DNA of 49,235 nt from an uncultured Granulosicoccaceae bacterium (lineage in GTDB: Bacteria > Pseudomonadota > Gammaproteobacteria > Granulosicoccales > Granulosicoccaceae), in NCBI GenBank assembly GCA_938005265.1, contig CALLOA010000023.1:1-49235 (forward strand). The letters are read 5' to 3'. Positions 6,411 through 16,782 of this stretch are shown here, piece after piece. The notes under the pieces were generated by a model, which made no database searches, was not told the origin of the DNA, and saw nothing but the letters and a program-made list of their open reading frames with translations. Within the stretch, counting starts at the first letter, position 1; each line of letters begins with the position of its first letter. The translations under genes were made by a program, and so were the position numbers.

Positions 6411-8270
6411 TCAGGTAGTGCGATATTTATTCTGCGGCACAAAGCCTGTTCGTTCCGGTTGCCTTTGTTCTGGTACCCACAGCTCACGGTCCGGGTGCAT
6501 GCCGGCTCCGTAGACTGCAGATACGGCTGATCTACGCATACGATTTAACAGGCGTGAATCAACCGCTCCACAATTAGGGTGAATGCCGCCGTTATCAGCA
6601 ACGATCTTCTCCCATTTCGCCTTGCGATCGGCAACGGTTGCCGCATCGTTCAGTGCTGTGCAGTTCAGCTCGTTGGTATCAAGGTCGACTATGATCTCAT
6701 CGCCATCTTCAACAAACGCGATGGGGCCACCCAGAGCGGCTTCCGGGCCGACGTGCCCGATGACCAAACCTACTGAGCCTCCAGAGAAGCGCGCGTCAGT
6801 CATTAGCCCGACGACAATATCCTTTTCACGGCAGAGGGTGGTGATACGTGATGTGGAATCAAGCATTTCCGGCATGCCGGGTGCGCCACTGGGCCCTTCA
6901 TAGCGCACGATCACCATGTCGTGATTTTTAAAACTCTCCGGTTGCCTTTCAAGTGCATCCAGCAGGCCCTGTTCGCCATCGAATATGCGTGCCTGGCCGA
7001 CAAAGCGATTGTTCTCCAAGCCACCTTCAACACCTGCCAGTTTCAGTACTGCACTGAATTCAGGTGACAGGTTGCCACCCAGAACACGAAGACCACCAGT
7101 GGGCTTATAGGGTTTATCAACCGGGTAAATGACGGTGCCGTCCGGTGCTGCTGTATCTAACCGATCAATTTGAGCAGCCAGCGTTTCACCGGTGCAAGTC
7201 GGTACGTCGCCATTAATCAAGCCGGCATCCATCAGTGCTTTAACAATAACCTGCACACCACCTTTTTCATCAATGTCCACCATGGAGTAGTTTCCATAGG
7301 GGCGGGCGTCGGTTAAAACCGGTACAACATGTTGCGATAGCTCGTTAAATTCCTGTGGTGACATGATGTCATCGGCAAAGCTTGCGAAGCCTGCGGCACG
7401 GGCGATTTCCGGTGCGTGCAGTAGCACGTTGGTTGAACCACCCACAGCCATGGAAACAATAACGGCATTGCGGATGGAATCGCGATTAACAATGTCACGC
7501 GGTTTCTGCCCGCGTTCGATCAGGCCGCGCAAGTATTCAACCAGCTCTTGCGGGAATTGATTCAGGCGGCGAGGGTCATCGGAGGGTGGTGCCACCATAT
7601 GTAATGGCTGCATGCCGACGACACCAATAAAAGTTTGCATGGTGTTGTAGGTAAACATACCACCACAGCTGCCGTAACCGGGGCAGGCTTCACGTGCGAT
7701 GCGTTTTTTATAAGCCGCATCTGTATGGCCTGCCACCTGAAAGCCGGTGATTATATCTATCGGCTGTTCTGTGACTGAATCACGCCCGGGCCGAATAGGG
7801 CCGTCAGACATGATGATTGCCGGGCGATTGTGTTCAAGCAAGCCGGCAAGTGTGCCGACCGGTGGTTTGTCACAGGCAACCACAGCGATGGTGCCTTCCA
7901 GACCACTGGCACTTAAATGTTCACAGACCGTATCATGAGTGACCTCGCGGCCGATCAGTGAATAGCGCATTTCACGTGTGCCGTTACGCATGCCGTCAGA
8001 GGTGGCAACGGTAAATTCAGGCTGAACCAGGCGAAGCTGCATTTGCCCCTTGTCACGGCCGATTTGCGAACGCAAGTGATCATGAACAGCCTGCACCTTG
8101 GACTGCACGCCGAGGTAACACTGGCTGTCACCTTTGGTGCCAATGACGCCCACGGCTGGCTCGTGAATCAGCTCCGGGTCGGTATTCAGTTCACGCGCAA
8201 TCCCATAGGTTTGCGCATTACGCCCCGGGTTGTCATCAAATACGAGAGGCTTGCTGTTCTTGTCTGCCAT
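6411..8270 (-). CDS. IlvD/Edd-family dehydratase (dihydroxy-acid or sugar-acid dehydratase)
   Basis: A 619-residue protein from the ATG at 8270, preceded by AAAGGA at 6 nt; an upstream in-frame Met at 8372 lacks such a site. The three cysteines that ligate the iron-sulfur cluster in this family are present: C51 (GDSQC), C133 (VACDKPP) and C202 (GYGSCGGMF). Also conserved are GGSTN, VIRYEGPSGAPGMPEML and DARFSGGSVGLVIGHVGPEA. The family dehydrates dihydroxy-acids, either 2,3-dihydroxyisovalerate in branched-chain amino-acid synthesis or aldonates such as gluconate, arabinonate and xylonate. Context (an adjacent TRAP binding protein, no ilv genes) leans to a catabolic or housekeeping paralogue, but sequence alone does not decide. 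Confidence 0.88.
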   Translation of the reverse strand: MADKNSKPLVFDDNPGRNAQTYGIARELNTDPELIHEPAVGVIGTKGDSQCYLGVQSKVQAVHDHLRSQIGRDKGQMQLRLVQPEFTVATSDGMRNGTREMRYSLIGREVTHDTVCEHLSASGLEGTIAVVACDKPPVGTLAGLLEHNRPAIIMSDGPIRPGRDSVTEQPIDIITGFQVAGHTDAAYKKRIAREACPGYGSCGGMFTYNTMQTFIGVVGMQPLHMVAPPSDDPRRLNQFPQELVEYLRGLIERGQKPRDIVNRDSIRNAVIVSMAVGGSTNVLLHAPEIARAAGFASFADDIMSPQEFNELSQHVVPVLTDARPYGNYSMVDIDEKGGVQVIVKALMDAGLINGDVPTCTGETLAAQIDRLDTAAPDGTVIYPVDKPYKPTGGLRVLGGNLSPEFSAVLKLAGVEGGLENNRFVGQARIFDGEQGLLDALERQPESFKNHDMVIVRYEGPSGAPGMPEMLDSTSRITTLCREKDIVVGLMTDARFSGGSVGLVIGHVGPEAALGGPIAFVEDGDEIIVDLDTNELNCTALNDAATVADRKAKWEKIVADNGGIHPNCGAVDSRLLNRMRRSAVSAVYGAGMHPDRELWVPEQRQPERTGFVPQNKYRTT

Positions 8271-8499
8271 TGGGGGTCCTTTGGTATCCTTTTGGGCTAT
8301 CAGATTACTGTGCGATTCTGGCTTGGCGCTGCCTTGATGGCGAGCGGTAATTTCACATACCGGATACGCCACAGCAGGTCACGCCAAGCCGGTATTTTAT
8401 AACGTCCCGCCGCATAAGGGCAGAACGGATATGATAGCGTATATGTCGTAATACAGTATATGTAAGAGTCGGTAGAATTGATGGCATCAAACCAGGGCA
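8271..8499. other. Upstream region of the dehydratase gene
   Basis: 229 bases between the fahA stop and the dehydratase start. On the minus strand ACATATAC occurs twice, 17 bp apart (8434-8460 region), in an AT-rich patch that could hold a promoter or an operator. No gene is seen. Confidence 0.3.
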
Positions 8500-9756
8500 T
8501 CAAACCTTAGTGGCCATGATTCGCCCACTGCAACTGCCAAAGCCAATGTTGTAGCCTTTACCACGGGATTTTCCCTTTAGTACTACGGTGTCGCCATCCT
8601 CAAGAAACGTGCGCGTTTCCCCGCTATCCAGCGTCAGTGGTTCCTTGCCGCCCCAGCTTAGTTCCAGCAGGCTGCCACGTTGGTGCTTTTCGGCACCCGA
8701 GATGGTGCCGCTACCCAGCAAGTCGCCACAACGCATCGGACAGCCACTACTGCTGTGATGCGCCAGCTGCTGTGCCGGGGAGAAATACATTTCACTAAAA
8801 TTTGTTCTGCATAGCGTGGTTGGCTGATTGGCTGACGCAGGTTGTAGAGACACACTCAGGTCAATGTCGTAGAGCAGGGGGCCTGGCTCCTGCAAGTGTT
8901 TCAGCAGGGGAACCTCACGTGGCGGGGTTGATACGCGAAACGGTTCGAGTGCGGGTTTGGTTACTATCCAGGGACTGATGCTGGTGGCTGTGGCTTTTGC
9001 CTGAAAGGGGCCGAGTGGTTGGTATTCCCAAGCCTGTATGTCGCGCGCTGACCAGTCGTTTAACAAAACATAGCCAAAAATATTGTCGTCAGCTTCGGCA
9101 ACTGATACAGGGCCGCTGGATGCTGTGCCTACAATTGCTCCCATTTCAAGTTCTATGTCAAAGCGCCTGCTGGGGGCAAATATCGGGTTTTCATACTGCG
9201 GGCTTTTCAGTTGGCCCTGGGGCCTTATGATATCGGTGCCTGAAACCACAACAGAGGAGGCGCGCCCGTTGTAACCGATGGGCATGTGTAACCAGTTTGG
9301 TGGTAGTGCATTTTCTGGCCCTCGGAACATTGTGCCAACGTTGGTGGCATGGTGCTTTCCGGAATAGAAGTCTGTAAATTCGCAGACTTCAAAAGGCATA
9401 TACAAGTTTGCATTACTTGTATCAACCATAGCTGCCTCGCAAACATTACGTTCACTGCTGCCCGCGCCTAGTAGTTGCTTCAAGCGATCGCGTAATGCCT
9501 GCCAACGCTCAGGTCCTGCTGCCATTAACGGGTTCCAGTTTCCTGCTTGTAAAAGCGGATCACCCAGATTGATGGTGCCATTACGTTCAAGCGTTGCAAC
9601 ATCCAGAACGTGCTTTCCTATTGCCACACAACAGCGGCGTTTTTTTTCGGCCCCACTGGTGCCGCCTGCCTCGCTGAATACCCCGTAGGGTAAATTGTTC
9701 AGGGGAAATTCACTGTCAGGATTGTTGGCTGACTCTACCCAGCTTTTTTCCAGCAT
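8500..9756 (-). CDS. fahA: Fumarylacetoacetase
   Basis: 418 residues, the same length as mammalian FAH (419). It hydrolyses fumarylacetoacetate to fumarate and acetoacetate, the last step of tyrosine/homogentisate breakdown, in the cytoplasm. The signature FTDFYSGKHHATNVGTMFR carries metal ligand D129 and catalytic H136; WLHMPIGYNGRASSVVVSGT follows, and DIELEMG supplies metal ligands E202 and E204. The start at 9756 lies one base after the hmgA stop (TAA-C-ATG); a start 20 codons upstream would run inside hmgA and adds nothing conserved. Operon with hmgA. A maleylacetoacetate isomerase gene, which would link the two steps, is not visible next to them. Confidence 0.96.
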   Translation of the reverse strand: MLEKSWVESANNPDSEFPLNNLPYGVFSEAGGTSGAEKKRRCCVAIGKHVLDVATLERNGTINLGDPLLQAGNWNPLMAAGPERWQALRDRLKQLLGAGSSERNVCEAAMVDTSNANLYMPFEVCEFTDFYSGKHHATNVGTMFRGPENALPPNWLHMPIGYNGRASSVVVSGTDIIRPQGQLKSPQYENPIFAPSRRFDIELEMGAIVGTASSGPVSVAEADDNIFGYVLLNDWSARDIQAWEYQPLGPFQAKATATSISPWIVTKPALEPFRVSTPPREVPLLKHLQEPGPLLYDIDLSVSLQPASANQPTTLCRTNFSEMYFSPAQQLAHHSSSGCPMRCGDLLGSGTISGAEKHQRGSLLELSWGGKEPLTLDSGETRTFLEDGDTVVLKGKSRGKGYNIGFGSCSGRIMATKV

Positions 9757-9757
9757 G

Positions 9758-11116
9758 TTATTCGCCTGTCGGGTCGAATTGTTTATCCAGACTCGCCCAG
9801 CAATCGGCATAGTCATCCTGCAACGGTGCTTCCATTGCCGCGAACGTGGTCAGGTGCTGCGGGAAACGTGTTTCAAACATAAACGACATGGTATTGGCCA
9901 TGAATTTAGGTTTCAGTTCGGCATTGGTTGCTGCATCAAAGGCGTCCTTGTCGGGGCCATGCGGCAGCATCATGTTATGAAGAGATAAACCTCCCGGTAT
10001 GAACCCTTCGGGCTTCGCATCATAGATGCCGTGAATGTTTCCCATTAGCTCTGACATGATGTTCTTGTGGTACCACGGCGGGCGAAAGGTATCTTCAGCG
10101 ACATTCCAGCGATCACGAAACAATACGAAATCGATATTGGCTGTTCCAGGTGTTGATGAGGGGGCAGTCAGTACTGTGAAAATGGACGGGTCAGGGTGGT
10201 CAAATAACAACGCTCCTACCGGGCTGAAAGTTTTAAGATCATATTTGCAGGGCGCGTAGTTACCGTGCCAGGCCACCACATCCAGTGGCGAGTGATCAAT
10301 CTCGCAGCGATGGAACTGCCCGCACCACTTGATGGTTACGGTTGAATGTTGTTGGCGGTCTTCAAAGGCTGCAACCGGTGTTTTAAAGTCACGCGGATTG
10401 GCCAGGCAATTAGCGCCGATGGGGCCGCGATCAGGCAGGTCAAACTTGCGCCCGTAGTTCTCACACACAAAACCACGCGCCGGGCCGTTCAACACTTCTA
10501 CACGGAATACCAGGCCGCGTGGCAGTATGGCAATCTCCTGTGGCTCAACATCGATGATGCCGAGTTCGGTAAAAAAACGTAGCTGACCCTCTTGCGGTAC
10601 TACCAGCAATTCACTATCGGCCGAATAGAAATAATCATCTTCCATCGACGTATTGGCTAGATAGACATGGCTTGCCATGCCCTCCTGAGTATGCACATTG
10701 CCGGCAGTGGTTATGGTGCGCATGCCTGTAATGAAGGTTAGCGGGTCTTCGTTGTGCGGCAGCGGGTTCCAGCGATACTGTCCCAGGGAAATCACATCGT
10801 CAATAACGTTAGGTGCGCTATTCCATAACGGCAGGTCGACTCGCTTAAAGCGCCCGACATGTTTAACCGACGGCTGGATTCGGTAACACCAGGTGCGTTC
10901 GTTGTGCCCGCGGGGTGCTGTGAAGGGTGTGCCGGACAGTTGTTCAGCATATAAACCGAAGGGGCATTTCTGAGGGCTGTTACGTCCCTGAGGCAGGGCA
11001 CCGGCCAAAGCTTCGGTTTCAAAGTCATTGCCGAAGCCGGGTTGATAGGCTGCATTGGATTGGCCTCGGGATTGACCTGATATGTGCGCGTCTGCCACTT
11101 GCGCCGGTTGAGTCAT
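9758..11116 (-). CDS. hmgA: Homogentisate 1,2-dioxygenase
   Basis: A 452-residue protein from the ATG at 11116; a TTG six codons upstream (11134), with GGGA at 8 nt, is an alternative. The enzyme opens the homogentisate ring with O2 to maleylacetoacetate using non-heme Fe(II). Conserved stretches include [14 protein letters not shown] and [20 protein letters not shown] near the N-terminus. The iron ligands equivalent to human H335, E341 and H371 are H350 (WYHKN), E356 (MSELMG) and H386 (LPHGPD), counted from the ATG. First gene of an hmgA-fahA operon for phenylalanine/tyrosine catabolism. No HmgR-type regulator is adjacent. Confidence 0.97.
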   Translation of the reverse strand: MTQPAQVADAHISGQSRGQSNAAYQPGFGNDFETEALAGALPQGRNSPQKCPFGLYAEQLSGTPFTAPRGHNERTWCYRIQPSVKHVGRFKRVDLPLWNSAPNVIDDVISLGQYRWNPLPHNEDPLTFITGMRTITTAGNVHTQEGMASHVYLANTSMEDDYFYSADSELLVVPQEGQLRFFTELGIIDVEPQEIAILPRGLVFRVEVLNGPARGFVCENYGRKFDLPDRGPIGANCLANPRDFKTPVAAFEDRQQHSTVTIKWCGQFHRCEIDHSPLDVVAWHGNYAPCKYDLKTFSPVGALLFDHPDPSIFTVLTAPSSTPGTANIDFVLFRDRWNVAEDTFRPPWYHKNIMSELMGNIHGIYDAKPEGFIPGGLSLHNMMLPHGPDKDAFDAATNAELKPKFMANTMSFMFETRFPQHLTTFAAMEAPLQDDYADCWASLDKQFDPTGE

Positions 11117-11561
11117 TCTTGTCTGAGCGTTCAAGTTGGTTTTCCCGTGTTTATTTCAAACTGGATGTCAGCCGCAGTCTGTTTGTCTATTGCACGAAGA
11201 TCTGTGTTTTGTTCACTTATTCTAGCCGAACTCGCGGGCACTCTTTTGTGGGGTTATGACCCAATATTTCACGCTTCAAGCGGTATTTCATCGGAATTTG
11301 CAACATTTAGTGAGTATTTGTGGTTTTTTGTAGCTGTTACTGCCGCCCCCCCAATTGACAAAAACCGCGATTAGTACGACAGTAATTATACGCGTGCGGT
11401 GAGTGGGTGTACCGCGCGTATGAAAGCCAGGGATAGTTACGCTAATGGCGCTTCCAACGTTGGTGCATCATCAGTATCTGCCGGTACAGCTGATAAAGAT
11501 GGCATCAACCCTTTGCCCGTTTAATCCAGTCCGAAAAAATCGGATGCAATTGGAGGCTCTA
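11117..11561. other. Divergent intergenic region between hmgA and a Tat-exported protein gene
   Basis: About 445 bases that must contain the hmgA promoter and the promoter of the gene at 11562. A perfect TTGACA at 11355-11360 exists, but the nearest AT-rich hexamer (TAATTA at 11383) is 22 nt away, so I do not call a promoter. No convincing gene or repeat. Confidence 0.35.
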
Positions 11562-12146
11562 ATGATTAATACTTCCCGCAGGAAAACCCTGAAACTGGTT
11601 TCTGCAAGCATGGCAACTGCAGGTGCAGCAACGCTCGCCCCGTTAACAGCGCTGGCACGGCTTATACCAACACCGCAAGACGTGCCAGTTGAAACGCTAC
11701 CGGATTCGTTACTGGATATGGAGTTTGTGGATAGCAAATCCATTGACGGCTTTGTCGTTTTGGGGCAGGCAACCTTGGTTAATCGTTCAGCCCGGGATTT
11801 ACTGTTGACTGACTTCACTCCAGCACTGATCACCACAGCAAACGCCAGCTATGATCTTGCTGCTCATCTGAAGTTGCAGCCCTTGGCGGTAGCTGCAGGT
11901 CAGCGGTTGAGGTTCTGGGTAAGGCCCGTGACTACAACTGACAAATATGGCTTTGCCCGTCTGGTACCGGTGCCCGAATCAGGTGCTTCAGTACCTGAAG
12001 CTACCGTGGCAACCGCTGGTTCAGAACCCCGCTCACAGATTGTTTCCAATGTAGCGCTCACCATTAAAAGCCCCGCGCCAGCCATTCCGGACCGTCGGCA
12101 GAACGTGGCTGCCACATTGGACTTTGCGTTCCGGTCTATCGCTTGA
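11562..12146 (+). CDS. Tat-signal-bearing exported protein of unknown function
   Basis: 194 residues from the ATG at 11562, which has GGAGG at 5 nt; the frame is open further upstream but that start is clearly better. The N-terminus INTSRRKTLKLVSASMATAG with a following Ala-rich stretch ending near TALA is a likely twin-arginine or Sec signal. The mature part is rich in small residues and predicted beta structure, with no cysteines and no family I recognise. It stands alone between hmgA and rhlE, so context does not help. Confidence 0.65.
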   Translation: MINTSRRKTLKLVSASMATAGAATLAPLTALARLIPTPQDVPVETLPDSLLDMEFVDSKSIDGFVVLGQATLVNRSARDLLLTDFTPALITTANASYDLAAHLKLQPLAVAAGQRLRFWVRPVTTTDKYGFARLVPVPESGASVPEATVATAGSEPRSQIVSNVALTIKSPAPAIPDRRQNVAATLDFAFRSIA

Positions 12147-12551
12147 CCGGGTTGCCGGTCTGGCACTTGCCGGGCCGGTTTTCTGCCTGGTGTTAGTTCT
12201 TCAGGCTTTTATTAGGTATTCGTCAGGATGGGGCAGCCTGCAATAGGGTAAACTGCCCCTCGCTAGCGCTGATTGCCATAGTTTGAACTACAATCCAGTA
12301 TTACTTTGGCCGGATATGATAGTCCGAATCCGGCTTTTCCCCGTATTAGGTGAATAAGTCATAGGTTGCAGACCTGAGGTCGTTATCTTCAGCCTGACGA
12401 TGGTTTTCACCCAAGGCTCGTCACATCCGATACACCCATTGTTGTTGTGAGACCCTGCCACGTTTACTGAGCGTGGACCGGGATAGTGCTGCTGATATCT
12501 TTATTTCAGGAATCTTCACCAGCGACAAACAGACACGATTAAAACGTTTAT
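12147..12551. other. Long rhlE leader/intergenic region
   Basis: 405 bases. GACCGG-GTTG-CCGGTC at 12145-12160 can form a short hairpin right at the preceding stop codon. A second, better hairpin at 12309-12338 is listed separately. Long structured leaders are common upstream of DEAD-box helicase genes, but I see no specific conserved motif. Confidence 0.35.
12309..12338 (+). terminator. Hairpin followed by T tract
   Basis: GCCGGAT (12309-12315) pairs with ATCCGGC (12328-12334) across 12 nt, then TTTT. It could end the transcript of the gene at 11562 or attenuate a long rhlE leader. Confidence 0.5.
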
Positions 12552-13928
12552 ATGAGCTCCACTCACGATATTAACCACTTCGCTGATTTTGAATTCTGCG
12601 AGCCGATTCAACGTGCCATTGATGAGGCGGGTTACGACACGCCGACCCCGATACAGAAAAAGGCTATTCCACAGGTTCTGGATGGTGTTGATCTTCTTGC
12701 AGCAGCGCAGACCGGCACTGGTAAAACTGCTGGATTTACCTTACCGATCCTGCAATTGCTGGATGAACGCGACGAAGGGTGTGCGCCTGGCAAACCATCC
12801 TGTTTGATACTCACACCTACCCGTGAGCTGGCGGCACAAATTCATGAGTCGGTGCAACTCTATGGCAAGCATTTACCAATTCGCAGTTTGGTGGTTTTTG
12901 GTGGAGTCAGTATCAATCCCCAGATTAGCGCATTGCGAAAACCTGTGGATATCCTGATCGCCACTCCGGGGCGTCTGCTGGATCTTGTTAACCAGAAAAA
13001 GCTGTCATTAAACGAGCTTGAAACACTGGTTCTGGATGAAGCGGACCGTATGCTGGATATGGGATTTATTCACGATATCCGGCGCATCATCAAACTCCTG
13101 CCCGAGGAACGGCAAACCCTGATGTTTTCAGCCACCTTTTCCGATGACATACGTTCTCTTGCGCGAAAGATGTTGTTTGAACCCGTGGAAGTCTCGGTTG
13201 CGGCACGCAATACGGCATCTGAACTGGTGGAGCAAACGGTTTATCACGTCGATAAATCAGTCAAGCGCGATTTACTGGCTGAGCTGATTCATGAGGGTGA
13301 GTGGCACCAGGTGCTCGTGTTTACCCGTACCAAACACGGTGCTGATCGACTGGTAAAGCAACTAGGTAAAGATGGTATTGATGCCATGGCTATTCACGGC
13401 AATAAAAGCCAGAATGCCAGAACTCGTGCTCTGCAAAGCTTTAAAGACGGCTCACTGAACGTTCTGGTCGCAACGGATATTGCAGCCCGTGGTCTGGATA
13501 TAGACCAGCTACCGTATGTTGTAAATTATGAGTTGCCGAATGTTTCCGAAGACTATGTGCACCGCATCGGTCGTACCGGTCGTGCAGGTAGTGAAGGGCA
13601 GGCGGTATCGTTGGTCAATGCAGAAGAGATGAAATTACTCAAGGGCATCGAGAAACTGATCAATCGCAAAATTCCTGTTGTCACTGTTGAGGGTTTAACC
13701 GGCCATAACGAAACTGTTGAACAGATTGTTGATACTCGTAACGCCAATCAGGCAGCACGCAAACCACGCCGCGGCAACAGTGATGGAAATCGCGGTGGCA
13801 ATGCTGGTCGTAACAAGCGCAGATCGAACTCTGGAAATAGCAAACAATCGGGTAATTCGGCCAACTCAGGGAAAGCATCAAATTCTTCGCGAAAGCCACG
13901 TAACCGGAACGTTCGTCGCGCATCCTAG
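12552..13928 (+). CDS. rhlE: ATP-dependent DEAD-box RNA helicase, RhlE type
   Basis: 458 residues (E. coli RhlE is of similar size). All helicase motifs are present in order: Q motif GYDTPTPIQ near 28-36, Walker A AQTGTGKT near 56-63, PTRELA, TPGR, DEAD ([13 protein letters not shown]), [14 protein letters not shown] and [10 protein letters not shown]. The last 80 residues are a low-complexity, Arg/Asn/Gly/Ser-rich basic tail, typical of RhlE and likely an RNA-binding extension. It unwinds short RNA duplexes in ribosome assembly and RNA decay, especially in the cold. A hairpin follows the gene at 13975. No clear ribosome-binding site precedes the ATG. Confidence 0.93.
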   Translation: MSSTHDINHFADFEFCEPIQRAIDEAGYDTPTPIQKKAIPQVLDGVDLLAAAQTGTGKTAGFTLPILQLLDERDEGCAPGKPSCLILTPTRELAAQIHESVQLYGKHLPIRSLVVFGGVSINPQISALRKPVDILIATPGRLLDLVNQKKLSLNELETLVLDEADRMLDMGFIHDIRRIIKLLPEERQTLMFSATFSDDIRSLARKMLFEPVEVSVAARNTASELVEQTVYHVDKSVKRDLLAELIHEGEWHQVLVFTRTKHGADRLVKQLGKDGIDAMAIHGNKSQNARTRALQSFKDGSLNVLVATDIAARGLDIDQLPYVVNYELPNVSEDYVHRIGRTGRAGSEGQAVSLVNAEEMKLLKGIEKLINRKIPVVTVEGLTGHNETVEQIVDTRNANQAARKPRRGNSDGNRGGNAGRNKRRSNSGNSKQSGNSANSGKASNSSRKPRNRNVRRAS

Positions 13929-13973
13929 AGCTTGTGCGCAACTGACTGCGTCATATCAGTTATAAGATCTTTA

Positions 13974-13995
13974 GCCGGGCATCTAGCCCGGTTAT
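13974..13995 (+). terminator. Terminator-like hairpin after rhlE
   Basis: CCGGGC (13975-13980), loop ATCTA, GCCCGG (13986-13991), followed by TTAT. Compact GC stem in the right place, but a short T tract. Confidence 0.5.
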
Positions 13996-14078
13996 CTACA
14001 AAGCTGTCATTGTTTCAGGTGCGCAGTAACGGTGATAAACTTCTCATTTGGCCCGGTCCGTTTCCCATTTGGCATTGA

Positions 14079-15782
14079 ATGAAAGTTTACGAGGCACTTG
14101 CCGAACTCTTTCGCTGTGAACAAGCAACGCATTGCTTCGCGCTGCTCGGTGATGCCAATATGAACTGGGCTGCGGCACTGGAAGCTCGCGGTACACAATT
14201 TATTTATGTGCGGGATGAACACAATGCCGTTGCGGCAGCGATGTCCTGGGCACGAACGTCCGGCAGTACCGGTATCGCCAGTGTTACCTGCGGTCCCGGT
14301 CTGACTCAAATCCTGACCGCACTCCCCGCTGCTGTCAGAGCACGTATTCCGCTTGTCATATTCAGTGGTGAAGCGCCGCTTCGCAAACCCTGGTACAACC
14401 AGGGCATAGAACAAAAGCCGTTTGTTGAAGCTTGCGGGGCACACTATATATCGCTGGTCGAGGGCAGTGGCTCCGAGCATGCGCTTTACGCAAACCGTTT
14501 ACGCGATGCATTCAATCTGGCTAGAACAGAATCCTGCCCGGTGGTGGTGGGTATGCCGCTGGATGTACAGGAAGATGAATGGTCAGGTGGTGAAGTTAGC
14601 GCAGCAATTGAGCCCTATTTGGTTCCTGCTACAAAGCTTGTGCCCACGGAGTCTGAGCTTGCCAAAGCTGTGGAGCTGGTTGTTGCAGCGAAACGGGTTG
14701 TTGTTCTGGCGGGTCTGGGGGCTATCAAGGCTCAGGCATCTGAGAAGTGCCGGGAGTTGGCCGAGGCAACCGGTGCTTTGCTGGCAACCACGCTTCCTGC
14801 TCGTGGTTTGTTCTGGCAAGACCCTTATTATTTAGGTGTGGCTGGTGGCTTCGCATCCGATACTGCGCGGACCTATCTGCAACAGGCGGATCTTGTGATT
14901 GCTGTTGGCAGCCGCTTGGCAAGTCACACATCCGATGGCGGTAAGCTCTGGTCCGCGGACCGTGTTCTGCATATTGATTATGAACCCCGCGAGCGGAGCC
15001 AGGGCATTGCGGCGTCACATCACCATTTGCGTTCGGATGCCTTGACAGGTGTTGATCAGTTATTGCAAGCCACCAAGGCACACGCACTTTACGAAAAGCC
15101 GGAAAGTGATTCAAGTGAGCAAGGCAGTTGGCGTACCCGGGCCATTGCTGATGAAATTGCCACTACACCGGCTGATAGTTACCACTACGCCATCGAACCC
15201 GGACTGCTGGATCCGCGTAAGGTAATTAGTACCATTGATGAATTGTTGCCCACAGACTGGCATACGGTTAATTCATCCGGTCATTGTTCCTGGTTTGCGG
15301 CGCAAATGTACCGGCGCCCGGCCGACAGGTTTTTTACCTTGCGTGAGTTCGGGGCCATAGGCAACGGGCTGGCTTTTGCTCTCGGCGTTGCAGTTGCTGA
15401 TACAGCAAGGCCTGTTGTGCTGTTTGATGGTGATGGCAGCTTTCTGATGCATATCCACGAGCTTGAAACGATTGCCCGGCATAGACTGAAGGTTCTGGTT
15501 TGTGTTTTAAATGATGGTGCTTACGGATCCGAGATTCACAAACTGCGTGCGCATGGTCTGGCAGATAATGGTGGCCTATTTGGTCGGCCGGATTTTGCAG
15601 CCATAGCGAAGGGCTTTGGCTTGCAAGGTCACCAGATAACCGGCTCCGGGGATACAACGCTAGAGCAGTTGCCAGAATTGATGCAGGAGTTCGGGCAGGG
15701 TGATGCTGCTGTTGTCTGGGATTTTCATGTTTCCGATCAGGTGGTTTCCCCTCTGATCAGGCGTTCACACAATATCAATTAG
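14079..15782 (+). CDS. Thiamine diphosphate-dependent enzyme (acetolactate synthase/decarboxylase superfamily)
   Basis: 567 residues with the three-domain Pyr-central-PP layout. The catalytic activator is E47 in YVRDEHNA (usually RHEQ/RHEN), followed by ASVTCGPG. The diphosphate/Mg2+ site is GDGSFLMHIHELETIAR with the spaced LNDGAYG Asn near the end of the motif. The family cleaves or condenses 2-oxo acids. It is not an ordinary IlvB: the conserved substrate-loop residues differ and no small subunit follows. A D-2-hydroxyacid dehydrogenase gene starts 25 nt downstream, so the product or substrate may be a 2-oxo/2-hydroxy acid. Substrate unknown. Confidence 0.85.
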   Translation: MKVYEALAELFRCEQATHCFALLGDANMNWAAALEARGTQFIYVRDEHNAVAAAMSWARTSGSTGIASVTCGPGLTQILTALPAAVRARIPLVIFSGEAPLRKPWYNQGIEQKPFVEACGAHYISLVEGSGSEHALYANRLRDAFNLARTESCPVVVGMPLDVQEDEWSGGEVSAAIEPYLVPATKLVPTESELAKAVELVVAAKRVVVLAGLGAIKAQASEKCRELAEATGALLATTLPARGLFWQDPYYLGVAGGFASDTARTYLQQADLVIAVGSRLASHTSDGGKLWSADRVLHIDYEPRERSQGIAASHHHLRSDALTGVDQLLQATKAHALYEKPESDSSEQGSWRTRAIADEIATTPADSYHYAIEPGLLDPRKVISTIDELLPTDWHTVNSSGHCSWFAAQMYRRPADRFFTLREFGAIGNGLAFALGVAVADTARPVVLFDGDGSFLMHIHELETIARHRLKVLVCVLNDGAYGSEIHKLRAHGLADNGGLFGRPDFAAIAKGFGLQGHQITGSGDTTLEQLPELMQEFGQGDAAVVWDFHVSDQVVSPLIRRSHNIN

Positions 15783-15807
15783 ATCGGTTTTAATCAGGAG
15801 CTTGATT

Positions 15808-16782
15808 ATGGCGACCAAGATAGCGGTACTGGATGACTATGCAGAAGTGTCACTGGAGATTGGCGGGTTTAATCGCATTAGCGATGCCAATGTTTCAGTA
15901 TTTACTGATACGCTTAAAAATCATGATCAGCTTGTAGAGAGGTTGCTAGCGTTTGATGTCATTTGCATGATGCGTGAACGAACGCCGTTTCCGGCCGCGT
16001 TGCTTGATGCCTTGCCTAACCTTAAATTACTGGTTACCACCGGGCCGCGAAACCTGTCAATTGATCTGGATGCGGCCACCAAAAACAATGTGACGGTTTG
16101 TTCAACTGAATCTCGAAAAACCACTACATCCGAATTATCCATGCTGATGATTCTGAATTTATCCAGAAATTTTATCGATGAATACAAAGCGATGGATGGC
16201 GGTGGCTGGCAGCAAGGGTTGGGGCGTGACCTGCATGGCCAGTCACTGGGATTGATCGGTCTGGGTAAAATTGGTTCGCAAATGGCCACTATTGGCAAGG
16301 CGTTTGGTATGAATATTCATGCCTGGTCGCCTAACCTTAAAGCGGAAAAATGTGCCGAGCTGGGTGTGGAGCACCATGCGAATCTGGCATCGTTGATGTC
16401 TGCCAGCGATGTTGTATCCATTCATATGGTGTTGTCTGAACGTTCAACCGGGTTGGTGGATGCCGCAGCAATGAGTGCCATGCGTGATCGGGCGATTCTG
16501 GTTAACACATCCCGTGGCCCTATTATTGATCAGGCAGCATTGCTGCAAGGCATGAAAAAAGGCAAGCCCTGGAAAGCGGCACTGGATGTCTACGACGAAG
16601 AACCACTGCCCGCCGATAGCCCTTTACGTGACAAGGAACTCACAGATTCGGGCCGCCTCTTGTTGTCTCCCCATCTTGGTTATGTCACCGAACAAACCTG
16701 GCAGGTATTTTATACACAAACCGTTGATGCCATTCTTGCCTGGCAGGAAGGTAAACCCATCAGGGTTCTGAATGCGGGATAA
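15808..16782 (+). CDS. D-2-hydroxyacid dehydrogenase (NAD-dependent, SerA/GyaR superfamily)
   Basis: 324 residues from the ATG at 15808, with AGGAG at 7 nt; a TTG two codons earlier is less likely. The nucleotide-binding loop is GLIGLGKIGSQMA near 152-164. The catalytic triad of the family is present as Arg in NTSRGPIID, Glu in DVYDEEPLP and His in LSPHLGYVT. It would interconvert a 2-oxo acid and a D-2-hydroxy acid. It follows the ThDP enzyme by 25 nt and overlaps the next gene by 11 nt, so the three form one transcription unit. Confidence 0.92.
   Translation: MATKIAVLDDYAEVSLEIGGFNRISDANVSVFTDTLKNHDQLVERLLAFDVICMMRERTPFPAALLDALPNLKLLVTTGPRNLSIDLDAATKNNVTVCSTESRKTTTSELSMLMILNLSRNFIDEYKAMDGGGWQQGLGRDLHGQSLGLIGLGKIGSQMATIGKAFGMNIHAWSPNLKAEKCAELGVEHHANLASLMSASDVVSIHMVLSERSTGLVDAAAMSAMRDRAILVNTSRGPIIDQAALLQGMKKGKPWKAALDVYDEEPLPADSPLRDKELTDSGRLLLSPHLGYVTEQTWQVFYTQTVDAILAWQEGKPIRVLNAG

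Noticed and set aside
8271..8372. 34-codon extension of the IlvD/Edd protein
   Set aside because: The ATG at 8270 has a good AAAGGA site and begins where family members begin; the extension is not conserved-looking.
11355..11360. Perfect TTGACA box in the hmgA divergent region
   Set aside because: No acceptable -10 hexamer at 16-18 nt spacing; the nearest AT-rich hexamer is 22 nt away.
13741..13925. Repetitive AAC/GGC-rich stretch as a DNA repeat array
   Set aside because: It encodes the low-complexity Asn/Gly/Arg tail of RhlE and has no regular unit length.
15001..15700. Assignment of the ThDP enzyme as IlvB acetolactate synthase
   Set aside because: No regulatory subunit gene, different activator motif (RDEH) and a hydroxyacid dehydrogenase neighbour; kept as unassigned superfamily member.
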